From positions 62,001 through 126,000 of the forward strand of contig NZ_FNAI01000010.1 in the NCBI RefSeq assembly GCF_900101875.1: a stretch of DNA of 64,000 bases, in the 5' to 3' direction. Each line of letters starts with the position of its first letter. The first letter of the stretch is position 1. A model generated the notes under the pieces. It was not told where the DNA came from, did no database searches, and saw only the letters and a list, made by a program, of their open reading frames with translations. This DNA comes from Mucilaginibacter pineti (GTDB lineage Bacteria > Bacteroidota > Bacteroidia > Sphingobacteriales > Sphingobacteriaceae). Shown here piece by piece: positions 26,758 to 36,271 of this stretch. Made by a program: the position numbers and the translations under genes.

Positions 26758-29424
26758 ATGAGATACCTCAGGCATATTTATGCTTGTGTTTTTTTTGCAG
26801 TGTTCTTTAATCCTGCATATGCGCAGACAGTGCAAGGCATAGTAAAAGATACTACAAATACAGCACTGGCTTCCGTTTCTGTGTACGTCATGGATGGAAA
26901 CCAGATTGTCAGCTATACGGTGTCAAACGAATCCGGTTCGTTCATTTTTAAAAATATCCCTGATCTCGATATTAAGCAATATACCATAGAAGCGAGCTCG
27001 GTTGGATTTACTAAAGCAAGCCTTCCGCTCGTACAGAATAAAAATGACTATATACTCATCTTGCGCCCAGCCACAACGAACCTAAAAACGGTTACAATAA
27101 AGGATGACAGACCTAAACTAAAAGTTCGCGGTGATACCCTGAGTTATAAGGTAACGGACTTTTCAACAAAGGGTGACAGGGTAATCGGAGACGTAATAAA
27201 AAAGCTTCCAGGAATTGAAATGTCGAAGGAGGGCAAAATCTTCTATAACGGCAAAGCAATATCAAACCTTTTCATTGACGGGGATGATGTACTTGATGAT
27301 AAGTACAACATTGCAACACGATCCATACCAAATGGAGTTGTTGATAGAGTGCAAGTATTGCAAAACAACCAGCCCATTAAGATGCTACGTAATAAAGTAG
27401 TCAGTAGAAACATTGCTTTGAACCTGACGATAAAAGATTCTGCGAAAGTCAAAATAGTAGGACAGGAAACGGTGGGCGGCGGTATCCCTGCTAATTATTA
27501 CGCGGATCTAAACGCTTTAGTATTAAAAAAGAAATTCAAAGCCATAGACAACTTTAAGGCAAATAATACAAGCTATGATCTGCAAGGTGATATTGTTTCT
27601 CATAACTACTTAGATTATTTAAACCAAACGTTTAACTCCAAGCCCCACACCCTGCTTTCCCTGGGGACAATTCAAAAGCCTGAATTGCCCATTGAAAGAT
27701 ATCTGCTTAATCAATCAGCAATCTTAAACGCAAATAATCTGGTAAACCTCAGTCCTACGAGGCAGATAAAGGCGAACGTTTATTATTTGAGAGATTTTCA
27801 AAGACAGGAATATACCAGCAAAAAAGAAATTTATCTGCCAGGCGATACTATTCGATATACCGAAACTCAGAGCAATAAGCTTCGTCCTGATATTATGCAT
27901 GCGCAAATTACTTTTTTAGATAATAAAGAGAAATCATACTTAAAAAACGATCTGATAATTAATTCAACTTTAAATAGTAACTATTCAAATTTGGGGACAA
28001 ATGCAATAAGGATAAATCAGAAGTACTACGATAACATGTACGACTTTTCAAATGAATTTAATTTAATGACAACTCTAAAATCGAAGCAAGTAATTGAATT
28101 TTATTCGTTTATTAATAGTTATAAGGAACCGGAAAAAAGAGTTATTGAGCCCGGCATTGCGCCTGCTATTTTTAATAATAATTCATCGTATTCCAGTATT
28201 ACGCAGCAATCAGAAATACCGACATTCTCCCAAAATTCTTATATATCCGTCAGGTTCCTGGAGGGGATAATCAAGCAAAGTTACAAGGCCGGTTATTACC
28301 TTCAGTCGCAGAGATTAAAGTCCGCACTTTATGGAACGCAGGTTAGTGGACAGCCACTGCCAAGCATTGATAGCAGCATGAACAATTTAAAGTGGACTAA
28401 AAACAAATTTTATTTCGAGGGGATTTATGATTTTGTTGGGGATCGGTTGCAGGTTAACCTTAAGGTGCCTGTCAATTACCAAAGTATTGTCTATAACGAC
28501 AAAGGGTATAATTTTAATAACAACGTAAACCGTTTATTCATCTCCCCAGACCTATATATGAAGTTCGCCTCAGGAAATGAAAATAATTTCACACTGAATT
28601 ACTCTTATAAGAATGAATTTGGCACCATTGAAGATAACTATAGAGGCCTGATACTAACTGATTACCGGTCGCTGCAAGCCAACAATGCCAACCTAAACGA
28701 GCAAAAGATACACAATGCAAATGTTGCCTTTAATTTCCGGCAGGCGGTCAAATTGCTTTTTGTTACCGTGTCAGCGAACTATAAGCATACGAATGCTAAT
28801 TTTATATTCAACAGTATTATTAGCAATACCTTTAGCAGAACTGTTACGCTCCCTTTCAACAACTCTACTAATGAATATTATTTCAACGGTAGAATAAGTA
28901 AATATATTTACGGGCTACGGTCAACTGTTTCAAGTATTTTATCTTATCAAATCCTTCAAACTAATCTTTTTCAGAACGGCGTATTGCTGCCATACATAAC
29001 CGCTATACCATCCATATCGTTTAATACCGACACTAAACTTAGCGAAAAGTTAAGCTTCGCCTATAAAGGATCTTACAACAGCATCAATAGCAAGCTTAAA
29101 ACAGATGCGCACAATACAACTATCAATATACTTCAGCAATCTGCAACAATAGAATATGTACCCGCAACTAATGTATTTCTTTCACTCTCTGATGATTTCC
29201 GACATACCTTTCAAAGAGGCGGCACAAATGTTCAATACAATTTTGTTGACGCAACCGTTAGGTATCAGTTAGGAAACTCAAAAGTAGATTTGGAACTAAG
29301 TGCCGCAAATATTTTCAATATCAAAAATTACAGCATTCTAATGCTTTCTTCCAATAGTTATACATCCAGCACTTATCAGCTTCCAGGAAGAATCATTCTT
29401 TTAAAAGCAACGTTTACTTTATAG
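26758..29424 (+). CDS. Outer-membrane beta-barrel protein with carboxypeptidase-like N-terminal domain (TonB-receptor-like)
   Basis: 888 residues when started at 26758 (MRYLRHIYACVFFAVFFNPAYAQ), which is in frame with a longer opening that runs inside the GLPGLI gene. The signal peptide is followed by a CNA-B/carboxypeptidase regulatory-like domain (TVQGIVKDTTNTALASVSVYV), a plug-like region with KLPGIEMSKEGKIFYNGKAISNLFIDGDDVLDD, and a long barrel ending in a beta strand (GRIILLKATFTL). This resembles the outer-membrane-protein family near GLPGLI genes and TonB-dependent receptors. Its ligand or cargo is unknown; the two small peptides upstream are candidates. Confidence 0.85.
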   Translation: MRYLRHIYACVFFAVFFNPAYAQTVQGIVKDTTNTALASVSVYVMDGNQIVSYTVSNESGSFIFKNIPDLDIKQYTIEASSVGFTKASLPLVQNKNDYILILRPATTNLKTVTIKDDRPKLKVRGDTLSYKVTDFSTKGDRVIGDVIKKLPGIEMSKEGKIFYNGKAISNLFIDGDDVLDDKYNIATRSIPNGVVDRVQVLQNNQPIKMLRNKVVSRNIALNLTIKDSAKVKIVGQETVGGGIPANYYADLNALVLKKKFKAIDNFKANNTSYDLQGDIVSHNYLDYLNQTFNSKPHTLLSLGTIQKPELPIERYLLNQSAILNANNLVNLSPTRQIKANVYYLRDFQRQEYTSKKEIYLPGDTIRYTETQSNKLRPDIMHAQITFLDNKEKSYLKNDLIINSTLNSNYSNLGTNAIRINQKYYDNMYDFSNEFNLMTTLKSKQVIEFYSFINSYKEPEKRVIEPGIAPAIFNNNSSYSSITQQSEIPTFSQNSYISVRFLEGIIKQSYKAGYYLQSQRLKSALYGTQVSGQPLPSIDSSMNNLKWTKNKFYFEGIYDFVGDRLQVNLKVPVNYQSIVYNDKGYNFNNNVNRLFISPDLYMKFASGNENNFTLNYSYKNEFGTIEDNYRGLILTDYRSLQANNANLNEQKIHNANVAFNFRQAVKLLFVTVSANYKHTNANFIFNSIISNTFSRTVTLPFNNSTNEYYFNGRISKYIYGLRSTVSSILSYQILQTNLFQNGVLLPYITAIPSISFNTDTKLSEKLSFAYKGSYNSINSKLKTDAHNTTINILQQSATIEYVPATNVFLSLSDDFRHTFQRGGTNVQYNFVDATVRYQLGNSKVDLELSAANIFNIKNYSILMLSSNSYTSSTYQLPGRIILLKATFTL

Positions 29425-29518
29425 CTTTTAACCAAAATTACCAGGTCAGATATCGGCAATTATTTGGATAATTCTTATAGTAAAGGTGCGATCATATAAA
29501 ACCTAATAAATTACTACA

Positions 29519-29560
29519 TAAAAAGAGCGTATCTCGAAGTTGAGACACGCTCCTTTTATG
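29519..29560. terminator. Bidirectional terminator between the barrel gene and the GH16 gene
   Basis: AAAAAGAGCGTATCTC is inverted by GAGACACGCTCCTTTT around the loop GAAGTT, with one mismatch and A/T-rich tracts on both sides. It separates two convergent genes. Confidence 0.75.
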
Positions 29561-29601
29561 TAGCCAGAAGATGGAACTTCGTTTTTTATTGTAAAAACTT
29601 C

Positions 29602-31893
29602 TTATTCTTCTGTTTTGGTTATTTTAATATGCTCCTCATTATTTCCTTGTCTTAATTTAAGTATATAGTTACCGCTCGGCACTTTGCTTAAATCCGCTTT
29701 CATAAGGTTGCCTTTTTGATAATGTAATACATTTGAATATACAGAACGACCTAATAAATCATAGATATTTAATTCAATATCTACCCTGTCTTTAAAGTCA
29801 GAACCCGCAATGATAGTGATGTCGGATGTAATGGGATTAGGATATACTTTTAAATTGCTCTTAATTGCTGAAAGCTCATTTGCATTACTATCGGGCATAT
29901 TCAAAGAAGTGGGCCTTGAGGACGTTAATCCATCTGTTATAAGATAAGGCTCTAACGCATCCATTCTTTTCTTTTCGATTAGTTCATCCATAAACAAATT
30001 ATCCCCATACTCGTCCTCGCTTACCATATTGGATGCTACATTGTCTGCTACTACGGCATCATAACTGTCTTCATCATCAATGTAAGCATTAAGGTAAAAT
30101 GTATTAGGGTCCGTTTTCTGTTGCATTAAAGGTGTTGTTGAGTTGCGCTCACCACTGCGGCTCCAGGTACCGGAAGCATCTGTTACATTCATGGTCCATC
30201 TCAGGTTATAAGAACCATTAACAGGCGTAGGAAATACAGGAGTGGAAACAAACTGACCCCTCAAAGTATAATTTTGGGCTGTGCGCGCATCGTAAGAATC
30301 GCGGCCAGGGTTAATGCTTACATTCCATGTAACTACGGGTGTAGTGCCACTTATTACATCACGTTTAAAGTATAATTCAGATATAAGATGGAAACGTGAT
30401 TCATTTCTATTGGTAGCTACGTAAGGAGAGGCTACAACCCAGTCGGTACTTTGGTTACAATATAAGTAACCTTGGGAAACAGATTTGTAAGGACAACCTT
30501 CTATGCCATTGCTATAATGATACGATATCCAACCTCCATTAAATGAGGGACCTGCATTTTTACTCAAAGTAGCACCACTGCTGCTTGTACTGGACAATGC
30601 AAATTGGTAGCTGGCATCCCAATATCCGCCGGAAACAGCAGGGCTTAGTGTATATTGACCAATGGGGCAAACCTCGCTTGGTCCAGAAATCGTAGGTGGT
30701 GCCGGATAAGTGTTGTCTGCACAAACTTCAGTATGATTGTCTTTTTCCGGATGGCGTTGCCAGATTTTTACGAAATCCACTTCTAAAGTGCCAAGCAAGT
30801 GTACCCCAATTCCATACATATTATGGTATTTATCTCTGGCTTCACCGGTGTAACCCGATGAAATCCTTACATCACAATTTGCAGTATCATTATTCCAGGG
30901 GTAGCCACTGGTAATTTGCCAGCTTCCGTTGCCGGGGTTGCAACCTGACCCTACTACAACTGTGTAAGGGTTGTAATAAGGATACCACTGTCCATTAATA
31001 TACTGCCCGTGAAAATAAGTTTGCGTTTTGTAATATTTCCATATTTTGGCGGGCGTCTCGTTGTCAAGCTGTGCACTTATTGAAGCAGTATCCCATTCAT
31101 AGGTATAAGTATGCCAGTCTTCTTTATTTAAATACTTTACACCAGGAAATGAACGGAATAAATAATTTAACCAACTTTGGTACGGATAGTCACGATTCAT
31201 GTGGACGTCATTTGGTAAATTATATGGATTGGGTAGGTTGGCTATTGCAGGAGACCACGCAACTGCGTTAAAATGGACAGGATGTAAGCCGGGGCCGGCC
31301 CATGCTTCTGTCATGTCTATTTCGTCTACTCCACCTCTGCCGGGCCACATCCAAAAAGCAGGCCATGCTCCTTGAAAATTTGGCTGCTTCATTCTGGCTT
31401 GGAATCTTCCGGAGCTATAACCTTTACGCACCCTGTCAGCCCCTTCCTGAGGAAGCCTAATCATTGCAGTAGTTAAATCTGCATATTGGGTAACTAAAGG
31501 GTGGTCACACGCTGAGCTATCTCGCACAGTCCATGAAGAATTTGGGTCATACCATTGATACATTTTGCAGATACCATTGCTGACGTAAATATTTTCATCT
31601 TTGAATATACTTGGCCCGGCGCTTTCGCGGGCCCCAGTATGGTATGGATGCTCAGATCTTTGCACGTTCCAGCCGCCTCTGCATACCCACCCTTCATCAT
31701 ACATTACTTGTGTGGTCCATTTATTAGATAAGGCCGTTCCATTAAAATCATCGTAAAATACTAACTTCCATGCAGATGGATCGCAAGCATTCGAATTTGC
31801 GGGGAGGGTTACTGGTGGAAGCCAGTTTGTTTGTGCGGATAGGGCACAAGAAAAAACTAAGCAACCTAATGTTGCAGTCAGTTTTTGTTTCAT
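29602..31893 (-). CDS. Secreted glycoside hydrolase family 16 protein with type IX secretion tail
   Basis: 763 residues: signal peptide (about 1-20), a GH16 (laminarinase/agarase-like) jelly-roll domain from about 38 to 375 with the active-site motif Glu191-Ile-Asp193-Met-Thr-Glu196, then Ig-like or PKD-like linker segments, and a C-terminal T9SS type A sorting domain (LKVYPNPITSDITI...LSKVPSGNYILKL). It should be secreted or surface-bound and cleave beta-1,3/1,4-glucans or a related galactan; the exact substrate cannot be set. It stands alone, converging on the barrel gene. Confidence 0.9.
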   Translation of the reverse strand: MKQKLTATLGCLVFSCALSAQTNWLPPVTLPANSNACDPSAWKLVFYDDFNGTALSNKWTTQVMYDEGWVCRGGWNVQRSEHPYHTGARESAGPSIFKDENIYVSNGICKMYQWYDPNSSWTVRDSSACDHPLVTQYADLTTAMIRLPQEGADRVRKGYSSGRFQARMKQPNFQGAWPAFWMWPGRGGVDEIDMTEAWAGPGLHPVHFNAVAWSPAIANLPNPYNLPNDVHMNRDYPYQSWLNYLFRSFPGVKYLNKEDWHTYTYEWDTASISAQLDNETPAKIWKYYKTQTYFHGQYINGQWYPYYNPYTVVVGSGCNPGNGSWQITSGYPWNNDTANCDVRISSGYTGEARDKYHNMYGIGVHLLGTLEVDFVKIWQRHPEKDNHTEVCADNTYPAPPTISGPSEVCPIGQYTLSPAVSGGYWDASYQFALSSTSSSGATLSKNAGPSFNGGWISYHYSNGIEGCPYKSVSQGYLYCNQSTDWVVASPYVATNRNESRFHLISELYFKRDVISGTTPVVTWNVSINPGRDSYDARTAQNYTLRGQFVSTPVFPTPVNGSYNLRWTMNVTDASGTWSRSGERNSTTPLMQQKTDPNTFYLNAYIDDEDSYDAVVADNVASNMVSEDEYGDNLFMDELIEKKRMDALEPYLITDGLTSSRPTSLNMPDSNANELSAIKSNLKVYPNPITSDITIIAGSDFKDRVDIELNIYDLLGRSVYSNVLHYQKGNLMKADLSKVPSGNYILKLRQGNNEEHIKITKTEE

Positions 31894-32078
31894 GTTTTTT
31901 TTTTATTAGTGAAAGATAAATTTAGAGTTCAAAAAAAATTGATGAATATTTTTACGCTATCAGAACGATTATAATAGTTGAAATGTCATGTTTCTTTTAA
32001 TTCGTCACATAATTCTAATTTATTCCTGAACATTTCAGGATTCTACTTACATCATGTTGGAAAAGTATCTTTAAAAGA
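31894..32078. other. Promoter-containing spacer upstream of the GH16 gene
   Basis: 185 bp of AT-rich DNA between the GH16 start and the stop of the lipoprotein gene. No inverted repeat or ORF worth calling; presumed GH16 promoter on the minus strand. Confidence 0.4.
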
Positions 32079-32534
32079 CTATGGTTCATAGAAATCTCCT
32101 GATACCTGTATGCTGTCTGTATGATTATAATTAGCAAACCATGTTGATGGTAAGGAATAATGTGCTTTCCCGTTAAAGGAAGAAGCGATTAGCACTTTGT
32201 TTCGATTAACAGTGTTAAAAAAATAAGCACTGTTTTTGTAATAACAATACACATAAGCACAATTAGGATTCTGTTCTCCTAATGAACTATTCCCAATTTG
32301 CCATGCCCCTTCTTGTGGCATTTGTGATGGGTACGATAGGTAAAAAGTTATACTAAACCTATTATGAATCTCATCACTTGCTAATATTGCAATAGCTTTT
32401 CCTAATGAGGGTTTAGCAACAGCGGTAAATGTTTCGCCATTTGCAGTCCAGGTAGATTCTCTATATTGTTCTTTTTTCTTACAACCTATAGCAAGTGCAA
32501 AAAGGAATAAGAGAGGAAGATGTTTTTTCATCAA
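32079..32534 (-). CDS. Small lipoprotein, paralog 1 of a tandem family
   Basis: 151 residues with a lipobox (FALAIGC) followed by KKKEQ, then a conserved block STWTANGETFTAVAKPSLGKAIAILASDEIHNRFSITF and a tail DSIQVSGDFYEP. It is a close relative of the gene immediately upstream (32585-33013), also at the DNA level over the lipobox and the TANGETF block. Function unknown; probably outer-membrane anchored. Confidence 0.8.
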   Translation of the reverse strand: MMKKHLPLLFLFALAIGCKKKEQYRESTWTANGETFTAVAKPSLGKAIAILASDEIHNRFSITFYLSYPSQMPQEGAWQIGNSSLGEQNPNCAYVYCYYKNSAYFFNTVNRNKVLIASSFNGKAHYSLPSTWFANYNHTDSIQVSGDFYEP

Positions 32535-32584
32535 TGATGTTTGATGTTGTTTTTTTTATGATGTTTATGTTTGTATGTTTTCTT

Positions 32585-33013
32585 TTAAGGTTCGTAAAAA
32601 TCGCCCGCAATAAGCACACTGTCGGCATGGTTATAATAGTTGAAAAACCATAGGGGTGGCAGTGTATAATGCGTTTTATTATTAAATAGCGATACGTTTA
32701 CAGTAGTGTTTGAATTTAATTGTATGTAAAATACATCATGGTAGTAAAAATTAACATTCACATCTCCATCTGCTGCAGGTGTCCCTAAAGTTAAAGTGCC
32801 TTCAGTAGGAAAATAAGGGGCATTAAAAGCAATACTAAACCTATTATGAGCATCATCACTTGCTAATACTGCAATAGCTTTTCCTAACGAAGGTTTAGCT
32901 ACAGCAGTAAATGTTTCCCCATTTGCGGTCCAGGTAGATTCTTTTAACTGTTCTTTTTTCTTACAGCCTATAGCTAGTGCAAAAAGGAAAAAGATTGAAG
33001 TATATTTTTTCAT
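32585..33013 (-). CDS. Small lipoprotein, paralog 2 of a tandem family
   Basis: 142 residues with FALAIGCKKKEQ lipobox and the same conserved block (STWTANGETFTAVAKPSLGKAIAVLASDDAHNRFSIAF), tail DSVLIAGDFYEP. The central part differs from paralog 1, so the copies have diverged between conserved ends. It lies 50 bp upstream of paralog 1 on the same strand. Confidence 0.8.
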   Translation of the reverse strand: MKKYTSIFFLFALAIGCKKKEQLKESTWTANGETFTAVAKPSLGKAIAVLASDDAHNRFSIAFNAPYFPTEGTLTLGTPAADGDVNVNFYYHDVFYIQLNSNTTVNVSLFNNKTHYTLPPLWFFNYYNHADSVLIAGDFYEP

Positions 33014-33033
33014 ATAATATTTTTTCGTCGTTT

Positions 33034-33273
33034 TTATAGTGCTATGTTAATGAGGTTTTCTTTTAAGGTTGGTAAGAAATAGCCTGAGAATTGTATGCCG
33101 TCGGAGGCGTAAATTGAATCGGTGGGATTATTAAAAGTGCTATCTGTAATCATTGTTAGCCCAATATATCCTTCCCTTACCGCAGAGCAGTAATAGGGCA
33201 AGCAGCAATGCACAAAACTCACGGTGGGCATAGGTATCGCATTACGCATAAGGGCCAAATGGTCAATAAACAT
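33034..33273 (-). pseudogene. Decayed third copy of the lipoprotein family
   Basis: 79-codon frame without signal peptide. Its end, TDSIYASDGIQFSGYFLP, aligns with TDSIQVSGDFYEP of the paralogs. At the DNA level, the tract equivalent to their final codons (rev. GGCTATTTCTTACCAACCTTAA versus GGCGATTTTTACGAACCTTAA) has one extra base, which shifts the frame and reads through the old stop into LKENLINIAL. The N-terminal lipobox part is gone. Confidence 0.5.
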
Positions 33274-33495
33274 TATAAGAAAATAGATGGCACTTTAGGG
33301 GAATAGATGAGAAGAATAATCAGGTGACAGTTTATACAAATCTAAAAATTCCCTTTAACGATTGTTTTTCAGATTATTAACAATTGAAAAACATACACAA
33401 AAGAATGAAATGTTTATTGAAAAACATAAGACATTATTAACATTAACAAATTAATAACAAATCATAGATTCTTAATGTTTATTAATAACACTAGA

Positions 33496-33503
33496 TACCT
33501 TTG
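33496..33503 (+). promoter_or_regulatory. Candidate -7 box TACCTTTG
   Basis: Matches the Bacteroidota -7 consensus TAnnTTTG exactly, in the 430-bp spacer between the lipoprotein family and the gene at 33706. The leader would be about 200 nt, which is long, so it might serve an unseen RNA as well. The rest of the spacer (33274-33705) shows no gene. Confidence 0.4.
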
Positions 33504-33705
33504 CAAACCCTAAAGACCAAGATCTTCTATTTAAAAGATGCAAAAAGAAGCAACTATTAACTACTCCCACATTAGCTAATTGTAGTATCTAATCATCTCT
33601 TAACTGACCAGGCTTTGGGTATAGATGCAAAAGCGTTAATTTTATTGAAGGCTTTTTTCCAAAAAAAATGATCCCTGCGTAATCTGCCCTTAATAATCTG
33701 CTCTT

Positions 33706-34083
33706 ATGAAAAATGTACCTGTGGCTAATAAGCCTTGTGAAGTATTGTGTTTTTTTCCGGTGGAGGTGCCGACCCAGGAAGGGGATGCCTATGTTTATCT
33801 TACGATGGATGTCGCTACTGAATTCCTTTTCCAGACCGGTTCTGAACTCAGTAATGATATTGATATGGTTGTAAAACATATCGAACGGCTTTTAAATCAT
33901 AAGGATTTTAACCGTTGTAAAAATCAGGCATTTACGCTGGTGCTGCATAAATACGAGGCGTATCAATCTAAAATTGCCGCTATTATTGAGCCTTATGGCG
34001 GTAAACTTGTAATAGATGAAGTTTATATTTTTGAGAAGATGATCCCTGCTATAGAGACCATTTTCAGGAACATGGCAAGATAG
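33706..34083 (+). CDS. Unknown protein next to the mobilization genes
   Basis: 125 residues, no signal peptide, mixed alpha/beta. The segment VEVPTQEGDAYVYLTMDVATEFLFQTG is distinctive, but I do not know a named family. Its position at the edge of the mob block, separated by a terminator from the convergent T4CP gene, suggests element-borne accessory DNA. Confidence 0.6.
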   Translation: MKNVPVANKPCEVLCFFPVEVPTQEGDAYVYLTMDVATEFLFQTGSELSNDIDMVVKHIERLLNHKDFNRCKNQAFTLVLHKYEAYQSKIAAIIEPYGGKLVIDEVYIFEKMIPAIETIFRNMAR

Positions 34084-34225
34084 ACCATTCTTTATCCAGG
34101 CACTTTTAGGGGAAGTATTGCAATTTTCTAAACTTCAATTCTAGTTTGAAATTCTATGTCAATCTGATCTATTGGTTCAAATTACTAACACTGGTGTAGT
34201 TGTCCGTCGTTAATCTGAATACTAA

Positions 34226-34254
34226 AAATCCGGCCTTATCACGAGGCCGGATTT
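34226..34254. terminator. Terminator between the 33706 gene and mobC
   Basis: Perfect 11-bp stem AAATCCGGCCT / AGGCCGGATTT with a 7-base loop, T-rich after it and A-rich before it, so it can serve both converging transcripts. Confidence 0.85.
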
Positions 34255-34264
34255 CTTTTAACTA

Positions 34265-36256
34265 TTATCTTGATTTTTTTTGAACAATAAGATGCACCAA
34301 CATCGGGTCGGAGGACATCCTTTCCATTTCAGATTCTACGATATCCTGTACTTCCTGTTTGATTTGAAGATAATTTCTTTGAACCATTCCATTATCCACC
34401 TGCCTGATGATCGGGATGGGTTTATAGCTTTTTTCTTCGGCTTTCAGAGCATCATGATCGTTGATTATTTCACAGTGGAATGCTTTCAAAGCAATTTTAT
34501 TATCCGGATCGTCTGCCACCGTTCCAACAAATTCCCCGCTCGATAAACCGGATATTTTTGATGCAGGAACCGCTGCTTCCAGTTGCTTGCTCTTGCTAAT
34601 GGAAGTATCCTGGCTGTTGATAGAAAGGCTTTGACGATCCTGCATAATCTTCCCAATCCGGTCAGATAACAGCTTAGAAGTATCGCCTGTAACCTGCCCT
34701 GATACAACATTTCCTACGATGCCCATAATTACATCAGCTTGCTCCTTGCCATAGTCTTTTCGTAGCTGAGATAGATCCTGGATACCCAGGGTAGTTGACA
34801 CTTTATTACTCCTTGCCGTAGCTATCAAACTATCAATGCCGTTTAAATAAATGGTTGGAAACTCATCAAAGATCAGACTGCTTTTGAGTTTACCCTTTTG
34901 ATTAATGAGTTTCACAAGGCGATTTACATACAAGGAAAGGACAGCGCCATAGATCTGTATTTTCTGTGGGTTATTACCCATGCAAACCAGTTTTGGCTCT
35001 TCGGGGTTATTGATATCCAAAGTGAAATCCTTGCCTGATAAAACATAATAAAGCTGGGGTGATGATAGCCTGGCCATTGCTACTTTGGCCGATGCAATCT
35101 GGCCTTCCAACTGCTCCATCACGTCATTCAGATAGGCATTTACAAAAGGGTTGATCAATACATCTATTTCCTTTTCCAATCTCAGCACCGTAAATAAACT
35201 ATCATAATCCAGCTGCATAAATTCGATTACATGAGGTAGTGTACAATACAAACCACCCTGATATTTACGTAAGAACCAAATGATCGCGGATAGGAAGTTA
35301 ATTGGTGATTCCACGAAAAAATCTCCTTGCTTCGTTATCCATTGCCTGTTCAATCCCATGAGAATAGTACGCGCAGATTCTGATGCATCTGTTATATCCA
35401 ACATGCCTGATGGCTCTAATGGATTACAGCGGTGGCTTCGGGTAAGATCATCAAAATTTATAAAATAACACTCGGATTTACCTTTGTATTTATCCTTGTT
35501 CTTTAACCAGGTATTATATACGATGATCGATAAGTCAGGAAATTTAAAATCGTAAATGAACATGGCATAACCTTTTTTGATATGCTGTGTAATCACGTGC
35601 CTAATGAAAAAATAGCTTTTACCTGCACCTGGTGTACCCAATACCAATATGCCCCGGAAAGGGTTGATAACGTTGATCCATGAATTCCTAACCTTACTTT
35701 TTAGCTTATACTTTGCCGGTAAATTAATACTGTATTCATTTTCAATTAAGCGCTCTTCCTGCGGGAACGTTTCGTTTTCGGAGTTGAAAATATCATGCTG
35801 CAGGCTATCCTTGATGATCCTTGAAAGTAGCGTTCCACCGGATAATGTGAGCATAAAACCGGTGCCAGTTATCGCCATGTAAGCAATGGCTATGGTAGTC
35901 ACCGGCCATTGGATCAATAACAAAAGGTAACTGATGAAGTATAATAATAAGCCGGTCAGGAGATAGGCAAAAGCCGTTTTGTAAGTTTGCTTTTCATCCT
36001 TTTTCCCTTTGGCACCAAGTAAGGAAATACCTAAAAAAACCAAAGCAACTAGCTTCGATTTATGGAAGTTGCTGTATAATCCTGTATGCTGAATGTTGCC
36101 GACCAGCCTGTCTGAAAAGACTGATACAAACTGCCACTCCTTAAAGGCGGCATAGAGATAATAATAAAAATGCAGTGCCAATAGCACTATGGCAATCATC
36201 CTTGTCATATCAAGGATCTTTCTTAAAGCCTGTTCGTTTTCACCTGTCTGCATCAC
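34265..36256 (-). CDS. mobC: Type IV coupling protein (VirD4/TraG-like, MobC of Bacteroidota elements)
   Basis: Hexameric ATPase that links the relaxosome to the mating channel. N-terminal membrane segments (about residues 18-37, 68-82, 97-145) precede the ATPase. Walker A is GTPGAGKS at 207-214 and Walker B is SSLIFDEFPTIYL. Length 663 aa is right for the family. It is the last gene of mobA-mobB-mobC, 15 bp after the relaxase. No T4SS channel genes are in the window, so the element may be mobilizable or extend beyond it. Confidence 0.9.
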   Translation of the reverse strand: MMQTGENEQALRKILDMTRMIAIVLLALHFYYYLYAAFKEWQFVSVFSDRLVGNIQHTGLYSNFHKSKLVALVFLGISLLGAKGKKDEKQTYKTAFAYLLTGLLLYFISYLLLLIQWPVTTIAIAYMAITGTGFMLTLSGGTLLSRIIKDSLQHDIFNSENETFPQEERLIENEYSINLPAKYKLKSKVRNSWINVINPFRGILVLGTPGAGKSYFFIRHVITQHIKKGYAMFIYDFKFPDLSIIVYNTWLKNKDKYKGKSECYFINFDDLTRSHRCNPLEPSGMLDITDASESARTILMGLNRQWITKQGDFFVESPINFLSAIIWFLRKYQGGLYCTLPHVIEFMQLDYDSLFTVLRLEKEIDVLINPFVNAYLNDVMEQLEGQIASAKVAMARLSSPQLYYVLSGKDFTLDINNPEEPKLVCMGNNPQKIQIYGAVLSLYVNRLVKLINQKGKLKSSLIFDEFPTIYLNGIDSLIATARSNKVSTTLGIQDLSQLRKDYGKEQADVIMGIVGNVVSGQVTGDTSKLLSDRIGKIMQDRQSLSINSQDTSISKSKQLEAAVPASKISGLSSGEFVGTVADDPDNKIALKAFHCEIINDHDALKAEEKSYKPIPIIRQVDNGMVQRNYLQIKQEVQDIVESEMERMSSDPMLVHLIVQKKSR

Positions 36257-36271
36257 AATTTGTTTTAAGAG

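Noticed and set aside
29602-33300. Possible CRISPR or repeat array because of similar blocks around 32.4 and 32.9 kb
   Set aside because: The similarity is a tandem gene duplication; no short spaced repeats.
34486-34710. 74-codon minus frame within mobC
   Set aside because: Shadow frame of the coupling protein.
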